The position numbers and the translations under genes were made by a program. A DNA stretch of 64,000 nucleotides, taken from the NCBI GenBank assembly GCA_036898135.1, contig CM072517.1, forward strand, positions 68,067,604 through 68,131,603. Reading direction: 5' to 3'. Source of the stretch: Oncomelania hupensis. Lineage: Eukaryota; Mollusca; Gastropoda; Littorinimorpha; Pomatiopsidae. The notes under the pieces are model-generated. The model was not told the origin of the DNA, made no database searches, and saw nothing but the letters and a program-made list of their open reading frames with translations. This document shows, piece after piece, positions 11,337-20,450 of this stretch (positions are counted from its first letter, which is position 1; every line of letters starts with the position of its first letter).

Positions 11337-12003
11337 TTGATTGATTGATTGATTGATTGTTGCTTTAGGTCCAGCGGACTCCTCCGAGCCAAATCAGGAC
11401 CGGACAACCCCCGATCCGCATAAAAGATCTGCTGAAACAACCCTAATGGGAAAATTGAATGCCCTCCACCCGCCAGTCACTTTACAATAAAGACATCCCA
11501 CGGAGGGGACGGCTGAGGCTTTACCCCAACTACTCGAACCCCCGGTTACAAAAACAAAATAGAATACAAACATCATTATAAATTATCAACAAAACATATA
11601 CATATAAAATGCCTATATTGCTAAATACTAACATCATAGGAAGCCCTAGTGACCACCCGGCAGAAAGCGTCCAATACTCCCAAGCTGATCCAACAGACCT
11701 CATACACAAACAAGGAGTCTTGTCCAGGAAAAGTTTTCAAGAAAAAAGGTAGGTCATTGATCTAGCGAAGAAGAAGATAGTATAGCAGAGTGATAGGACA
11801 GAGCAGGAAAGGGAAAGAGTAAATGAGGAAGACAGCGACAGTGGGAATTTAAAGCACTAAATTTCCAGAAAGTGGGGATACTATTTATACTGAAACCCCC
11901 GGCACCCCAAACAAGGAGTCTTGTCCCGGAAGAGTTTTCAAGAAAAAAGGTAGGAGACTGATCTAGCGAAGAAGACGATAGTATAGCAGATTGATAGAAC
12001 AGA
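11337..12003 (-). mobile_element. short LINE-tail repeat, copy D, with partial 5' duplication
   Basis: It begins at low coordinates with a clear (GATT)n tail (11337-11355), followed by the same body as copy A. At about 11906-12003 a piece of the 5' region (GGAGTCTTGTCC... to ...GATAG) is repeated, so either two truncated copies are fused or the 5' end is duplicated. Confidence 0.6.
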
Positions 12004-12101
12004 GCATTACATTACATTACATTACATTACATTACATTACATGATTATTGTTTTAGGTCCAGCGGACTCTTCCGAGCCAAATCAGGACCGGACAACCCCT
12101 A
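12004..12101 (-). mobile_element. short LINE-tail repeat, copy E (severely truncated)
   Basis: Only the last 60 bp or so of the family remain, with a (GTAAT)n tail of seven units at 12005-12040. The palindromic MITE begins at its truncated edge. Confidence 0.7.
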
Positions 12102-12117
12102 CCAATACCATGTAATG

Positions 12118-12122
12118 TGGAC
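12118..12122. repeat. target site duplication TGGAC, left, of copy 1
   Basis: Identical to 20283-20287, on the other side of copy 1. A 5-bp duplication is usual for Ty3/Gypsy integration. Confidence 0.9.
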
Positions 12123-13641
12123 TGTCATGAACCGAGCAGTTTACCCTGCCCATTGACTATTTAGCCATGTGTAGTATTTGTAACAGTAGAGAGTTAGTAT
12201 AGTACACAGCAATTACAGCACACTGCGAGCCTGAACCACACAGCGTAGTGACTCAATCAACACTTGAGTTTTGAATCGGACCGTTTTAACCAATCAGAGC
12301 AGGCTCAGTGGGTAGAGCAGTTCTGACTGTGTCAGAACCGACACACAGTTTTAATCAGTCGTGTGTGAGACGAGGAAGAAGTAACATCTACTTAGATAGC
12401 AGAGAATCTCTTCACTCATAGACCAGGAAGCAGGACTTTGAAATCTTAGAATTCTCTCAAGTCATCACGGGCCTGAACTTGTCAAACAGGTAAATGAACA
12501 CCCTTCTGTTTCATCGTGATATATTTATATTATTGTTGAAATTATGTTGGAAGAATTTGCTATGCATAAATGTGAATTGTTAATCCGAATGTGCGTGACC
12601 ATGTGGGAGAGCCGACCACGAGGCGAAACACGACCGGTTGCGCCGCCATGTTGTATACCACACGGAACCACTGTTGTTTAACTTATATGTATGTTTGCAG
12701 ACCAGTGGCTGTACCACTGAATGTTTATATTATTATTAATTCTGTATGTGTATAGTTAGCCACGATTGATATTTATGTATGTATAGGAATTTAGAGTGAG
12801 ATTCCAGTGGAACCCGGAAGTAGCAGAATGTTCGTCGCTTATGTATAGAGATGTGGAGCTATCACTGAGGGCTACTTTGGCTTTCAGTGAGACGCTCTGC
12901 ACAAACCGATTATTCAGGGTTGTGCAGAATTTCGTCTCTTATATTACAGACGAGCAGGCGAGCTATCCCGAGCTATCCTGTGCACCCCACTCCACAGAAA
13001 CGACTAGTTGGTTGAGGAGACTCTGCCGCACAAGCCGGACTGAGCTACCTTGAAAAACACCCTGTCAGACCCCACAGCGTGGCAAGGGAACCCAACTACA
13101 CAACGACAAAGGTGTACCAGAAGCTACCTCACAGAAGGACTTCGACCGCACCATCAGAAAGTTAAGTGTAATCTCCGAAAGTGCACTTAAACTGATCATA
13201 ACAGGACCACAGTAGTCCAACTCTTCAGAAACTGTAAAACGGACCACAGTAGTCCAAATCTACATGAGATATTATAGCAAGTGCCCGAGGAAGATATAAC
13301 AGCTGCCTAGACTATCAGCGATCGAACTATTAGCAGTAACTGAGACTTTTTAAGTTAGATTAGTACTTAGAGAATCTTGTATAGAGTAGAAGAAATAAAT
13401 GTGTGATTTTAACTGTTATCAAGTGGCTGGACTACATATGATTCATAGCCGTGTGAAAGCTAGTGTGACAGTAATCTTTTACCATTTTTCTATCTATTTC
13501 TGTACCCCAACCTTAACACAGAACGAGCTAAACAAATAAATTTATTAAAGTAATTCATAGGGTGACTTACTAGCAGTTCCCACCGAATAACCGTGAGGGT
13601 CCATAATTCCATTGTGCAGAGCCCATAAACCCCACATGACA
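12123..13641 (+). repeat. 5' LTR of copy 1
   Basis: Starts TGTCATGAACC and ends CCCACATGACA; 1519 bp, the same length as the 3' LTR. It carries a 460-bp GT...AG segment (12490-12949). An AATAAA lies at about 13394. Confidence 0.93.
12490..12949 (+). other. probable intron inside the 5' LTR of copy 1
   Basis: Begins GTAAATG after CAAACAG and ends TATATTACAG before ACGAGCAGG. The segment is present in all LTRs of copies 1 and 3 and exactly absent from both LTRs of copy 2, where CAAACAG runs straight into ACGGGCAGG. Splicing in the 5' leader followed by reverse transcription would remove it from both LTRs at once. A deletion between the two ACAG tetramers at its edges would give the same product. 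Confidence 0.7.
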
Positions 13642-13648
13642 CTTTAAT

Positions 13649-13666
13649 TGGCGAGCCTGCCAGGAT
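13649..13666 (+). promoter_or_regulatory. primer binding site region of copy 1
   Basis: TGGCGAGCC begins 8 bp after the LTR end. It is conserved in copy 2 at 40503 and, on the minus strand, in copy 3 at about 54152. The tRNA primer was not identified. Confidence 0.6.
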
Positions 13667-14012
13667 CTGTGGATAATAGGAATTGGGTATAACCGGATCT
13701 AAGTACAATAAAATTAGATAACAGTAGTAGTAGTAGAATAACTTAGAATAGTGTAAGGGTATAACACTGATCAGTTGTGGTGCACTATTCTTTAGTTAAA
13801 AACCTTTTTGCTTCAAATATTTTTGTGTCTGTATGTTGCATTGTTCTTTTGCAGGTTTTGCTTAAGTAACTGTTGTATGCCATTTGACTCTTGTTTTATT
13901 CTATTATTGATTACGAATTTGATTGTCTTTGCATTGTTCTTATTGAATTGCAATATTGCTAGTGTTTTGGTATTCCACGTGATTCAGAGGTTGTTCATAG
14001 ACACGTTTGACA

Positions 14013-17000
14013 ATGTCGGACCCAGTGGCCTTGAGATTGCGCTTCAAGGAATTGGGAGAAGCTTTACACTTAGCAGGAGGAGACCTAATTGCGTATATAA
14101 ATGCAGAGGTAGAGAAACAGGAGGCTAAGGCAGAGAGAGCAGCAGAGAGAGAACAGAAGAAACTCGAAGCAGAACAGAGAAAATTAGAACTAGAAGCAGA
14201 GCAGAAGAAACTAGCATTAGAAGCAGAGCAGAAGAAGTTAGAAGCAGAGCAAAAGAAATTAGAACTAGAAGCAGAGCAGAAGAAGTTAGAAGCAGAGCAA
14301 AAGAAAGCAGAGTTAGAAGCAGCAAGAGAACAGAAGAAATTAGAATTAGAAGGAGAACAGAAGAAGGCAGCGTTGGCAGCAGAGAGAGAAGCAGAAGTTA
14401 GGAGATGGGAGTATGAGCGGGCAGAAAAAGAAAAAGAAAGGGCAGAAAAAGAAAAAGAGAGGGAAGAAAAGGAAAAGGAAAGACAGCATGAGTTAGAGCT
14501 AAGAAGATTGGGATCAGGAGCTTCAAGTTCTTCCTCAACCCCTTCCCACTCAGATCAGCTAGAGGTAGCCCCCAACCCTGTACAAGGAATGTCATTTCCA
14601 CTGGGAACATTCAATGAGAGAGAAGAAGGTCTAGATCTCTATCTGACTAGGTTTGAGCGTCTAGCAACAGAGTATAAACTAGATCCCACTCATTGGTCTT
14701 TTAAGCTTAGCCAAGGGCTTAGAGGAAAGGCTTATGACATCTACAGTAAGCTACCGACTGACCGAGTGACTGACTATCCCAAAGTAAAAGAGGCACTCCT
14801 AACGGGATTCGAACTAACAGGAGAATGCTACCGGCAAAAATTCCGCACCAACCGGAGAGTGAAAGGAGAGAGCTATGCGCAGTTCGCGGATCGGTTGTCC
14901 ACAACGCTGGATAAGTGGATTAGCCAGTCAGCCACGGCTAAGACGTATGATGGACTGACAGAACTGTTAGTATGGGAACAGCTACGGGAAACCATGACCC
15001 CCGAGCTGAGGACATTCTCAGTAGAGCAGGGCGCGGAAAGACTAGAAGATCTGGTCAAGGTCGCAGATAGGTACGTGGCCGCACACGGAGAAGCCAAGAG
15101 CTTCAGGCGAGACCTAAAGCCTAACGGGAAAGAGGCACAGAAACGAAGCCCTAACAGGGAAGAGCGCACCGCGAATAAGCCGAATAACCCCAGACCTGGG
15201 CAAAATAAAGGACCCAACACGGAATTCGGGAAAAGAGGTCCCGCAGAACAGAGACGGTATTGTTCGTTCTGCAACAGAAACAATCACTCCACCGCAGAAT
15301 GTTTCAAGTTGGCCGCACAACGTAGGGAAGAGCGCGAAAGCCGGCCAGCGCACAGAGTTCTAACTCAAAGCAGCGGTAACCAGCCACACACGATCGGAGA
15401 TCACCCATCGGTGACAGACACGGTCAAGGTCAACGGAAAAGAAGCGAGCTGTCTGTATGACACAGGTCTATCATACGACGCGATAGTTAGCGAATCTCTC
15501 GTATCGCGCGCGGACTTGACAGACAAGACAGTCGACTTACAAGGAGCAGACTTGACGAAACCGACGACTACTTGCCCAATAGCTTGGATAGAAGTAGAGA
15601 GTAGGTACGTCACAGGACGAATCCAAGCAGCTGTTTTACAGAAACCCCTGTATGATCTAGTGCTAGGTTGTAGGTATGTGTTCTTAGGCACGCCCCCTAA
15701 AACTGTAGAGATAGCTGCAGTGCAAACCAGGGCCCAAGCTAAAACCCAACCACCCCAGCCCGAGTTCGCTCCGAATCCAGGACTCGAAGAGATCAAAACA
15801 GCACAGAAAGAAGACACCTCGATAGCGAAGTGCTTCCAGAAGCTACCCAAGGCGCACACACCCCCGCACAAGGGAGACTTCTACATGGAAGAGGGAGTTC
15901 TACATCGACAAGGAGATGGAGATCACACCCAACTAGTACTACCAGCCACCCTTCGAGCCCAAGTACTAGAATTAGGCCACAGCATGCCACTCAGCGGACA
16001 CATGGGAATTGGAGCCACAGTGCAGAGAATCAGCGCACACTACTATTCGCCAGGAATCACGGAGGATGTCAAGCGCTACGTGAAATCTTGCCACCAATGT
16101 CAACGATATTCCCCGCGACATCACACCGTACCAGTTACCTTAGGACCATCGGTAGTAGTCGGCGTGCCATTCCAGCAAGTCTCAGTAGACATAGTAGGAC
16201 CACTGCCCATGACCAAGAAGAGGAACAGATTTCTACTCACACTCGTCGACGCATGTACGATGTGGTGCGAAGCAGTCCCGTTGCCAGCGATCGACACCAA
16301 GAAGATTGCAGATGCACTCATCGCCATCTTTACCAGAGTCGGATTCCCGGACAGCATTAGAACGGACAACGGATCTCAGTTCACCGGCCGCCTGATGCAA
16401 GACGTGTTCGAGTTGATACAAGTTCATCACATTCGCACACCACCATACCACCCAGCCAGCAACGGACAAGTAGAAAGACTGAACGGAACCCTTCTCACCA
16501 TACTCAGGAAAGTCGCCGACGACAATCCAGAAGCGTGGGACACCTACGTGAATGCGGCACTGTTCGCATACCGAGAAACGCCCCATGCAGCCACAGGCTA
16601 CACCCCGTCAACATTGCTATTCGGCAGACCTCTTGCAGGACCGCTAGAAGCCCTACGCAGAAGTTGGACGGAGGCCAAGATAGACGACACACCAAGAGGT
16701 GCCACCAAGTACGTCGCAGACCTGCAGGAAACCCTCAAAGCAACGTGGAAGAAAGCTGGTGAAGCACTGAAGAAGGCAAGAGCCCGTCAGGCGAAGTACT
16801 ACAACCGCCACGCGAAGGACAGAGAACTGCAAGTCGGCGATCAAGTGCTACTCTTACTTCCAAGTGGAACCAACAAGCTGGACATCGCTTGGAGAGGACC
16901 GTACCGGGTGACTGCCAAGAAATCCAAGACAGTCTACCAAGTAGAGGTGAACGGGAGAGCCCGATACCACCACATCAACCTCCTCAAGAAATACACGGAC

Positions 17001-18596
17001 CGACCAGCGACCCCCAGCACTCACAACTTGCTAGCCATCGCCATCGCGGAAGAAGGAGAAAGCATGGAGACCAATGCAGTAGAGTATCCCCTGCACTCCA
17101 AAGAAACCTACAAAGACGTGATACTGAACGGAGACCTAGCCGCTAACCAGCGACAGCAAGTACTACAGGTCATTCGACAACATCAGACTGTGCTCACAGA
17201 CCGACCAGGGAGGACAGACCTCGTCGAAGTAACCTTAACGGTGACCGACCCAACACCCGTCCGCCAGAAGCTCTACCCGATGCCACTGTCTCAGCAGCGA
17301 GCCATCAAGGAAGAGATAGACACCTTACTGGCAGCCGGAATCATCTCAGAGTCTACTTCACCCTACAGCGCAGGCACGGTATTGTTGCGAAAACCCAACG
17401 GAGAGCATCGACTGTGCATCGACTTCAGACTCCTGAATGCGGTAACGCAGTTCCAGCCAGAGCCACTCCCGGACCAGACCGACCTATTTGCCAAGCTACA
17501 GCGAGCGAAGTACTTCTCACGCATCGACCTCAGCAAAGGATACTATCAGATACCAGTACAACCACAAGTCCGAAAGTACCTAGCTTTCAGCACTATGGAA
17601 GGACACTTCGAATTCAACGTACTTCCATTCGGACTCCACAACGCACCCAGCATCTTCAGCGCCATGATGCGAAAACTCCTGGCACCCCTGAGCAGCGAGC
17701 ACCTACATTCGTTTATGGACGACATCCTCATCGCAACACCTACGTGGGAGGAACATGTCACGCTCCTACAGCAACTACTCGCCCGCCTCAGAGACACGGG
17801 ATTGACGGCAAGACCCACCAAATGTCAGATTGGATTCACAGAACTAGAATTTCTGGGACACACCATCAGTCAAGGAAGCCTGCGACCGGTAGAGAAGACA
17901 GTGAAACGCCTACTCGACGCTCCTAGGCCCAAGACCAAGAAGGAAGTGCAGTCGTTTCTAGGACTCTGCGGCTTCTACCAGCAATTCATCCCCAACTACA
18001 ACAGCGTCGCCGTGCCACTGACAAATGGAACCCGGAAAATCGCCCCGGACAAAGTCGTATGGACAGCCGAATGCGAGACAGCATTCCAAACACTCAAAGA
18101 CAGAATGACATCGGCGCCAGTACTCCACCTACCCGATTTGACTCAGCCATTCGTTCTTCGCACAGACGCAAGCGACTTAGGCCTCGGAGCAGTACTGCTA
18201 CAGCGCGACCCCAAGAATGCAGAGACGCTATTCCCCGTCGCCTACGCCAGCAGGAAATTGAGACCCGCCGAGACCCACTACGCCACGTCGGAGAAGGAAT
18301 GCCTTGGACTAGTCTGGGCCATACAGAAGTTTCAACTCTACCTGTATGGGACCCACTTCACAGTTCAGGTGGACCACCAACCACTATCGTTCCTGGCAGC
18401 CTCCAAGTCTTTGAACTCTCGCCTGATGAGATGGGCACTCACCCTTCAGGCGTACTCATTCCAGATCGAGTACATCCCCGGCAAAGAGAACCACGGAGCC
18501 GACTACCTCAGTCGCCATCTCGTGGAGGACACAGCAGCTGTCGCCCACCCAACACAACTAAGGGCCACAGCACCAGAATTCGTCCCCGCCCAGTAA
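14013..18596 (+). CDS. Gag-Pol polyprotein of copy 1 (1527 aa, intact)
   Basis: One frame encodes all element proteins. In order: a short N-terminal helical domain; a Glu/Lys/Gln-rich coiled coil (about residues 30-165, EQKKLE-type repeats); a SCAN-like capsid region (about 205-358, LLVWEQLRETM); one CCHC knuckle (CSFCNRNNHSTAEC, about 416); aspartic protease with DTG (about 480); integrase with an HHCC zinc domain (about 656-695), D, D, E at about 726, 783 and 820, and a GPY-type C-terminus (about 960); RT with FMDD (about 1234); RNase H (about 1380-1495) ending HGADYLSR. The start is the ATG at 14013, kept in all three copies as MSDPVALRLRF. The HYYSPG motif of integrase has Ser where copies 2 and 3 have the family's usual Trp. 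No envelope gene is present. Confidence 0.95.
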   Translation: MSDPVALRLRFKELGEALHLAGGDLIAYINAEVEKQEAKAERAAEREQKKLEAEQRKLELEAEQKKLALEAEQKKLEAEQKKLELEAEQKKLEAEQKKAELEAAREQKKLELEGEQKKAALAAEREAEVRRWEYERAEKEKERAEKEKEREEKEKERQHELELRRLGSGASSSSSTPSHSDQLEVAPNPVQGMSFPLGTFNEREEGLDLYLTRFERLATEYKLDPTHWSFKLSQGLRGKAYDIYSKLPTDRVTDYPKVKEALLTGFELTGECYRQKFRTNRRVKGESYAQFADRLSTTLDKWISQSATAKTYDGLTELLVWEQLRETMTPELRTFSVEQGAERLEDLVKVADRYVAAHGEAKSFRRDLKPNGKEAQKRSPNREERTANKPNNPRPGQNKGPNTEFGKRGPAEQRRYCSFCNRNNHSTAECFKLAAQRREERESRPAHRVLTQSSGNQPHTIGDHPSVTDTVKVNGKEASCLYDTGLSYDAIVSESLVSRADLTDKTVDLQGADLTKPTTTCPIAWIEVESRYVTGRIQAAVLQKPLYDLVLGCRYVFLGTPPKTVEIAAVQTRAQAKTQPPQPEFAPNPGLEEIKTAQKEDTSIAKCFQKLPKAHTPPHKGDFYMEEGVLHRQGDGDHTQLVLPATLRAQVLELGHSMPLSGHMGIGATVQRISAHYYSPGITEDVKRYVKSCHQCQRYSPRHHTVPVTLGPSVVVGVPFQQVSVDIVGPLPMTKKRNRFLLTLVDACTMWCEAVPLPAIDTKKIADALIAIFTRVGFPDSIRTDNGSQFTGRLMQDVFELIQVHHIRTPPYHPASNGQVERLNGTLLTILRKVADDNPEAWDTYVNAALFAYRETPHAATGYTPSTLLFGRPLAGPLEALRRSWTEAKIDDTPRGATKYVADLQETLKATWKKAGEALKKARARQAKYYNRHAKDRELQVGDQVLLLLPSGTNKLDIAWRGPYRVTAKKSKTVYQVEVNGRARYHHINLLKKYTDRPATPSTHNLLAIAIAEEGESMETNAVEYPLHSKETYKDVILNGDLAANQRQQVLQVIRQHQTVLTDRPGRTDLVEVTLTVTDPTPVRQKLYPMPLSQQRAIKEEIDTLLAAGIISESTSPYSAGTVLLRKPNGEHRLCIDFRLLNAVTQFQPEPLPDQTDLFAKLQRAKYFSRIDLSKGYYQIPVQPQVRKYLAFSTMEGHFEFNVLPFGLHNAPSIFSAMMRKLLAPLSSEHLHSFMDDILIATPTWEEHVTLLQQLLARLRDTGLTARPTKCQIGFTELEFLGHTISQGSLRPVEKTVKRLLDAPRPKTKKEVQSFLGLCGFYQQFIPNYNSVAVPLTNGTRKIAPDKVVWTAECETAFQTLKDRMTSAPVLHLPDLTQPFVLRTDASDLGLGAVLLQRDPKNAETLFPVAYASRKLRPAETHYATSEKECLGLVWAIQKFQLYLYGTHFTVQVDHQPLSFLAASKSLNSRLMRWALTLQAYSFQIEYIPGKENHGADYLSRHLVEDTAAVAHPTQLRATAPEFVPAQ

Positions 18597-18754
18597 TACC
18601 CTGTCACTAGTGTCCATAGCTACCTGGCACAGCATTGCAGCTCAGGTAGAGCAACTTAATTAGTTTGTAAATAGGACCCTAGGATAGTGCAGTGTTAAAC
18701 TAGGCTCTGTAGTAGAAAAAGGTCGAATCCAGTAGTCATCGCCTTTTTTCAGTT

Positions 18755-18763
18755 GAGGGAGCC
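18755..18763 (+). promoter_or_regulatory. polypurine tract of copy 1
   Basis: GAGGGAG lies directly before the 3' LTR; the same tract precedes the 3' LTR in copies 2 and 3. Confidence 0.6.
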
Positions 18764-20282
18764 TGTCATGAACCGAGCAGTTTACCCTGCCCATTGACTA
18801 TTTAGCCATGTGTAGTATTTGTAACAGTAGAGAGTTAGTATAGTACACAGCAATTACAGCACACTGCGAGCCTGACCCACACAGCGTAGTGACTCAATCA
18901 ACACTTGAGTTTTGAATCGGACCGTTTTAACCAATCAGAGCAGGCTCAGTGGGTAGAGCAGTTCTGACTGTGTCAGAACCGACACACAGTTTTAATCAGT
19001 CGTGTGTGAGACGAGGAAGAAGTAACATCTACTTAGATAGCAGAGAATCTCTTCACTCATAGACCAGGAAGCAGGACTTTGAAATCTTAGAATTCTCTCA
19101 AGTCATCACGGGCCTGAACTTGTCAAACAGGTAAATGAACACCCTTCTGTTTCATCGTGATATATTTATATTATTGTTGAAATTATGTTGGAAGAATTTG
19201 CTATGCATAAATGTGAATTGTTAATCCGAATGTGCGTGACCATGTGGGAGAGCCGACCACGAGGCGAAACACGACCGGTTGCGCCGCCATGTTGTATACC
19301 ACACGGAACCACTGTTGTTTAACTTATATGTATGTTTGCAGACCAGTGGCTGTACCACTGAATGTTTATATTATTATTAATTCTGTATGTGTATAGTTAG
19401 CCACGATTGATATTTATGTATGTATAGGAATTTAGAGTGAGATTCCAGTGGAACCCGGAAGTAGCAGAATGTTCGTCGCTTATGTATAGAGATGTGGAGC
19501 TATCACTGAGGGCTACTTTGGCTTTCAGTGAGACGCTCTGCACAAACCGATTATTCAGGGTTGTGCAGAATTTCGTCTCTTATATTACAGACGAGCAGGC
19601 GAGCTATCCCGAGCTATCCTGTGCACCCCACTCCACAGAAACGACTAGTTGGTTGAGGAGACTCTGCCGCACAAGCCGGACTGAGCTACCTTGAAAAACA
19701 CCCTGTCAGACCCCACAGCGTGGCAAGGGAACCCAACTACACAACGACAAAGGTGTACCAGAAGCTACCTCACAGAAGGACTTCGACCGCACCATCAGAA
19801 AGTTAAGTGTAATCTCCGAAAGTGCACTTAAACTGATCATAACAGGACCACAGTAGTCCAACTCTTCAGAAACTGTAAAACGGACCACAGTAGTCCAAAT
19901 CTACATGAGATATTATAGCAAGTGCCCGAGGAAGATATAACAGCTGCCTAGACTATCAGCGATCGAACTATTAGCAGTAACTGAGACTTTTTAAGTTAGA
20001 TTAGTACTTAGAGAATCTTGTATAGAGTAGAAGAAATAAATGTGTGATTTTAACTGTTATCAAGTGGCTGGACTACATATGATTCATAGCCGTGTGAAAG
20101 CTAGTGTGACAGTAATCTTTTACCATTTTTCTATCTATTTCTGTACCCCAACCTTAACACAGAACGAGCTAAACAAATAAATTTATTAAAGTAATTCATA
20201 GGGTGACTTACTAGCAGTTCCCACCGAATAACCGTGAGGGTCCATAATTCCATTGTGCAGAGCCCATAAACCCCACGTGACA
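18764..20282 (+). repeat. 3' LTR of copy 1
   Basis: 1519 bp, TGTCATGAACC to CCCACGTGACA. On visual comparison it is nearly identical to the 5' LTR, including the intron-like segment at 19131-19590. Confidence 0.93.
19131..19590 (+). other. intron-like segment in the 3' LTR of copy 1
   Basis: The same 460-bp GT...AG segment as at 12490-12949. At the 3' end of the genomic RNA it would lie beyond the polyadenylation site if it belongs to U5. Confidence 0.65.
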
Positions 20283-20287
20283 TGGAC
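20283..20287. repeat. target site duplication TGGAC, right, of copy 1
   Basis: Pairs with 12118-12122; it is part of the MITE sequence. Confidence 0.9.
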
Positions 20288-20450
20288 AAAAATGTTGGTC
20301 ATTAGACAGAGACACTTGAATCCCAGCAAAGGTACAGAAAAACTATCATTATCAATAATGTTGTGCAACTGATTTTTCTGTACCTTTGCTGGGATCCAAG
20401 TGTCTCTGTCTAATGACCAACATTTTTGTCCACGTTACATGGTATTGGTA

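Larger units (their letters stand above)
12123..20282 (+). mobile_element. Gmr1-like Ty3/Gypsy LTR retrotransposon, copy 1 (intact)
   Basis: This 8160-bp element has two 1519-bp LTRs that appear nearly identical, TG...CA ends, a perfect 5-bp target duplication, a primer site region, and one uninterrupted gag-pol frame. Integrase precedes reverse transcriptase, the order described for Gmr1-type Ty3/Gypsy elements. The similarity of its LTRs and the open frame suggest a recent insertion. Its landing site is the palindromic MITE. Confidence 0.95.
12102..20448. mobile_element. palindromic MITE interrupted by LTR retrotransposon copy 1
   Basis: Left of copy 1, CCAATACCATGTAATGTGGAC (split here from its continuation) is the inverse of the end at 20428-20448. 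Right of copy 1, 20283-20345 is inverted at about 20370-20432. Removing copy 1 gives a near-perfect hairpin of about 182 bp with arms of roughly 75 bp. TA on both sides (12100-12101 and 20449-20450) fits a Tc1/mariner-type target. It has no coding capacity. Confidence 0.8.

Noticed and set aside
12796..13053. 85-codon frame repeated in the LTRs of copies 1 and 3
   Set aside because: It crosses the intron-like segment edge, has no recognisable domain, begins at a non-ATG codon and is repeated only because the LTR is repeated.
15401..16369. Antisense frames of 82-156 codons inside copy 1 gag-pol, repeated in copies 2 and 3
   Set aside because: They are shadows of the gag-pol frame, conserved only because the polyprotein is conserved.
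14013..18596. Possible envelope gene making copy 1 an endogenous retrovirus
   Set aside because: The polyprotein ends about 170 bp before the 3' LTR, leaving no room for an envelope frame.
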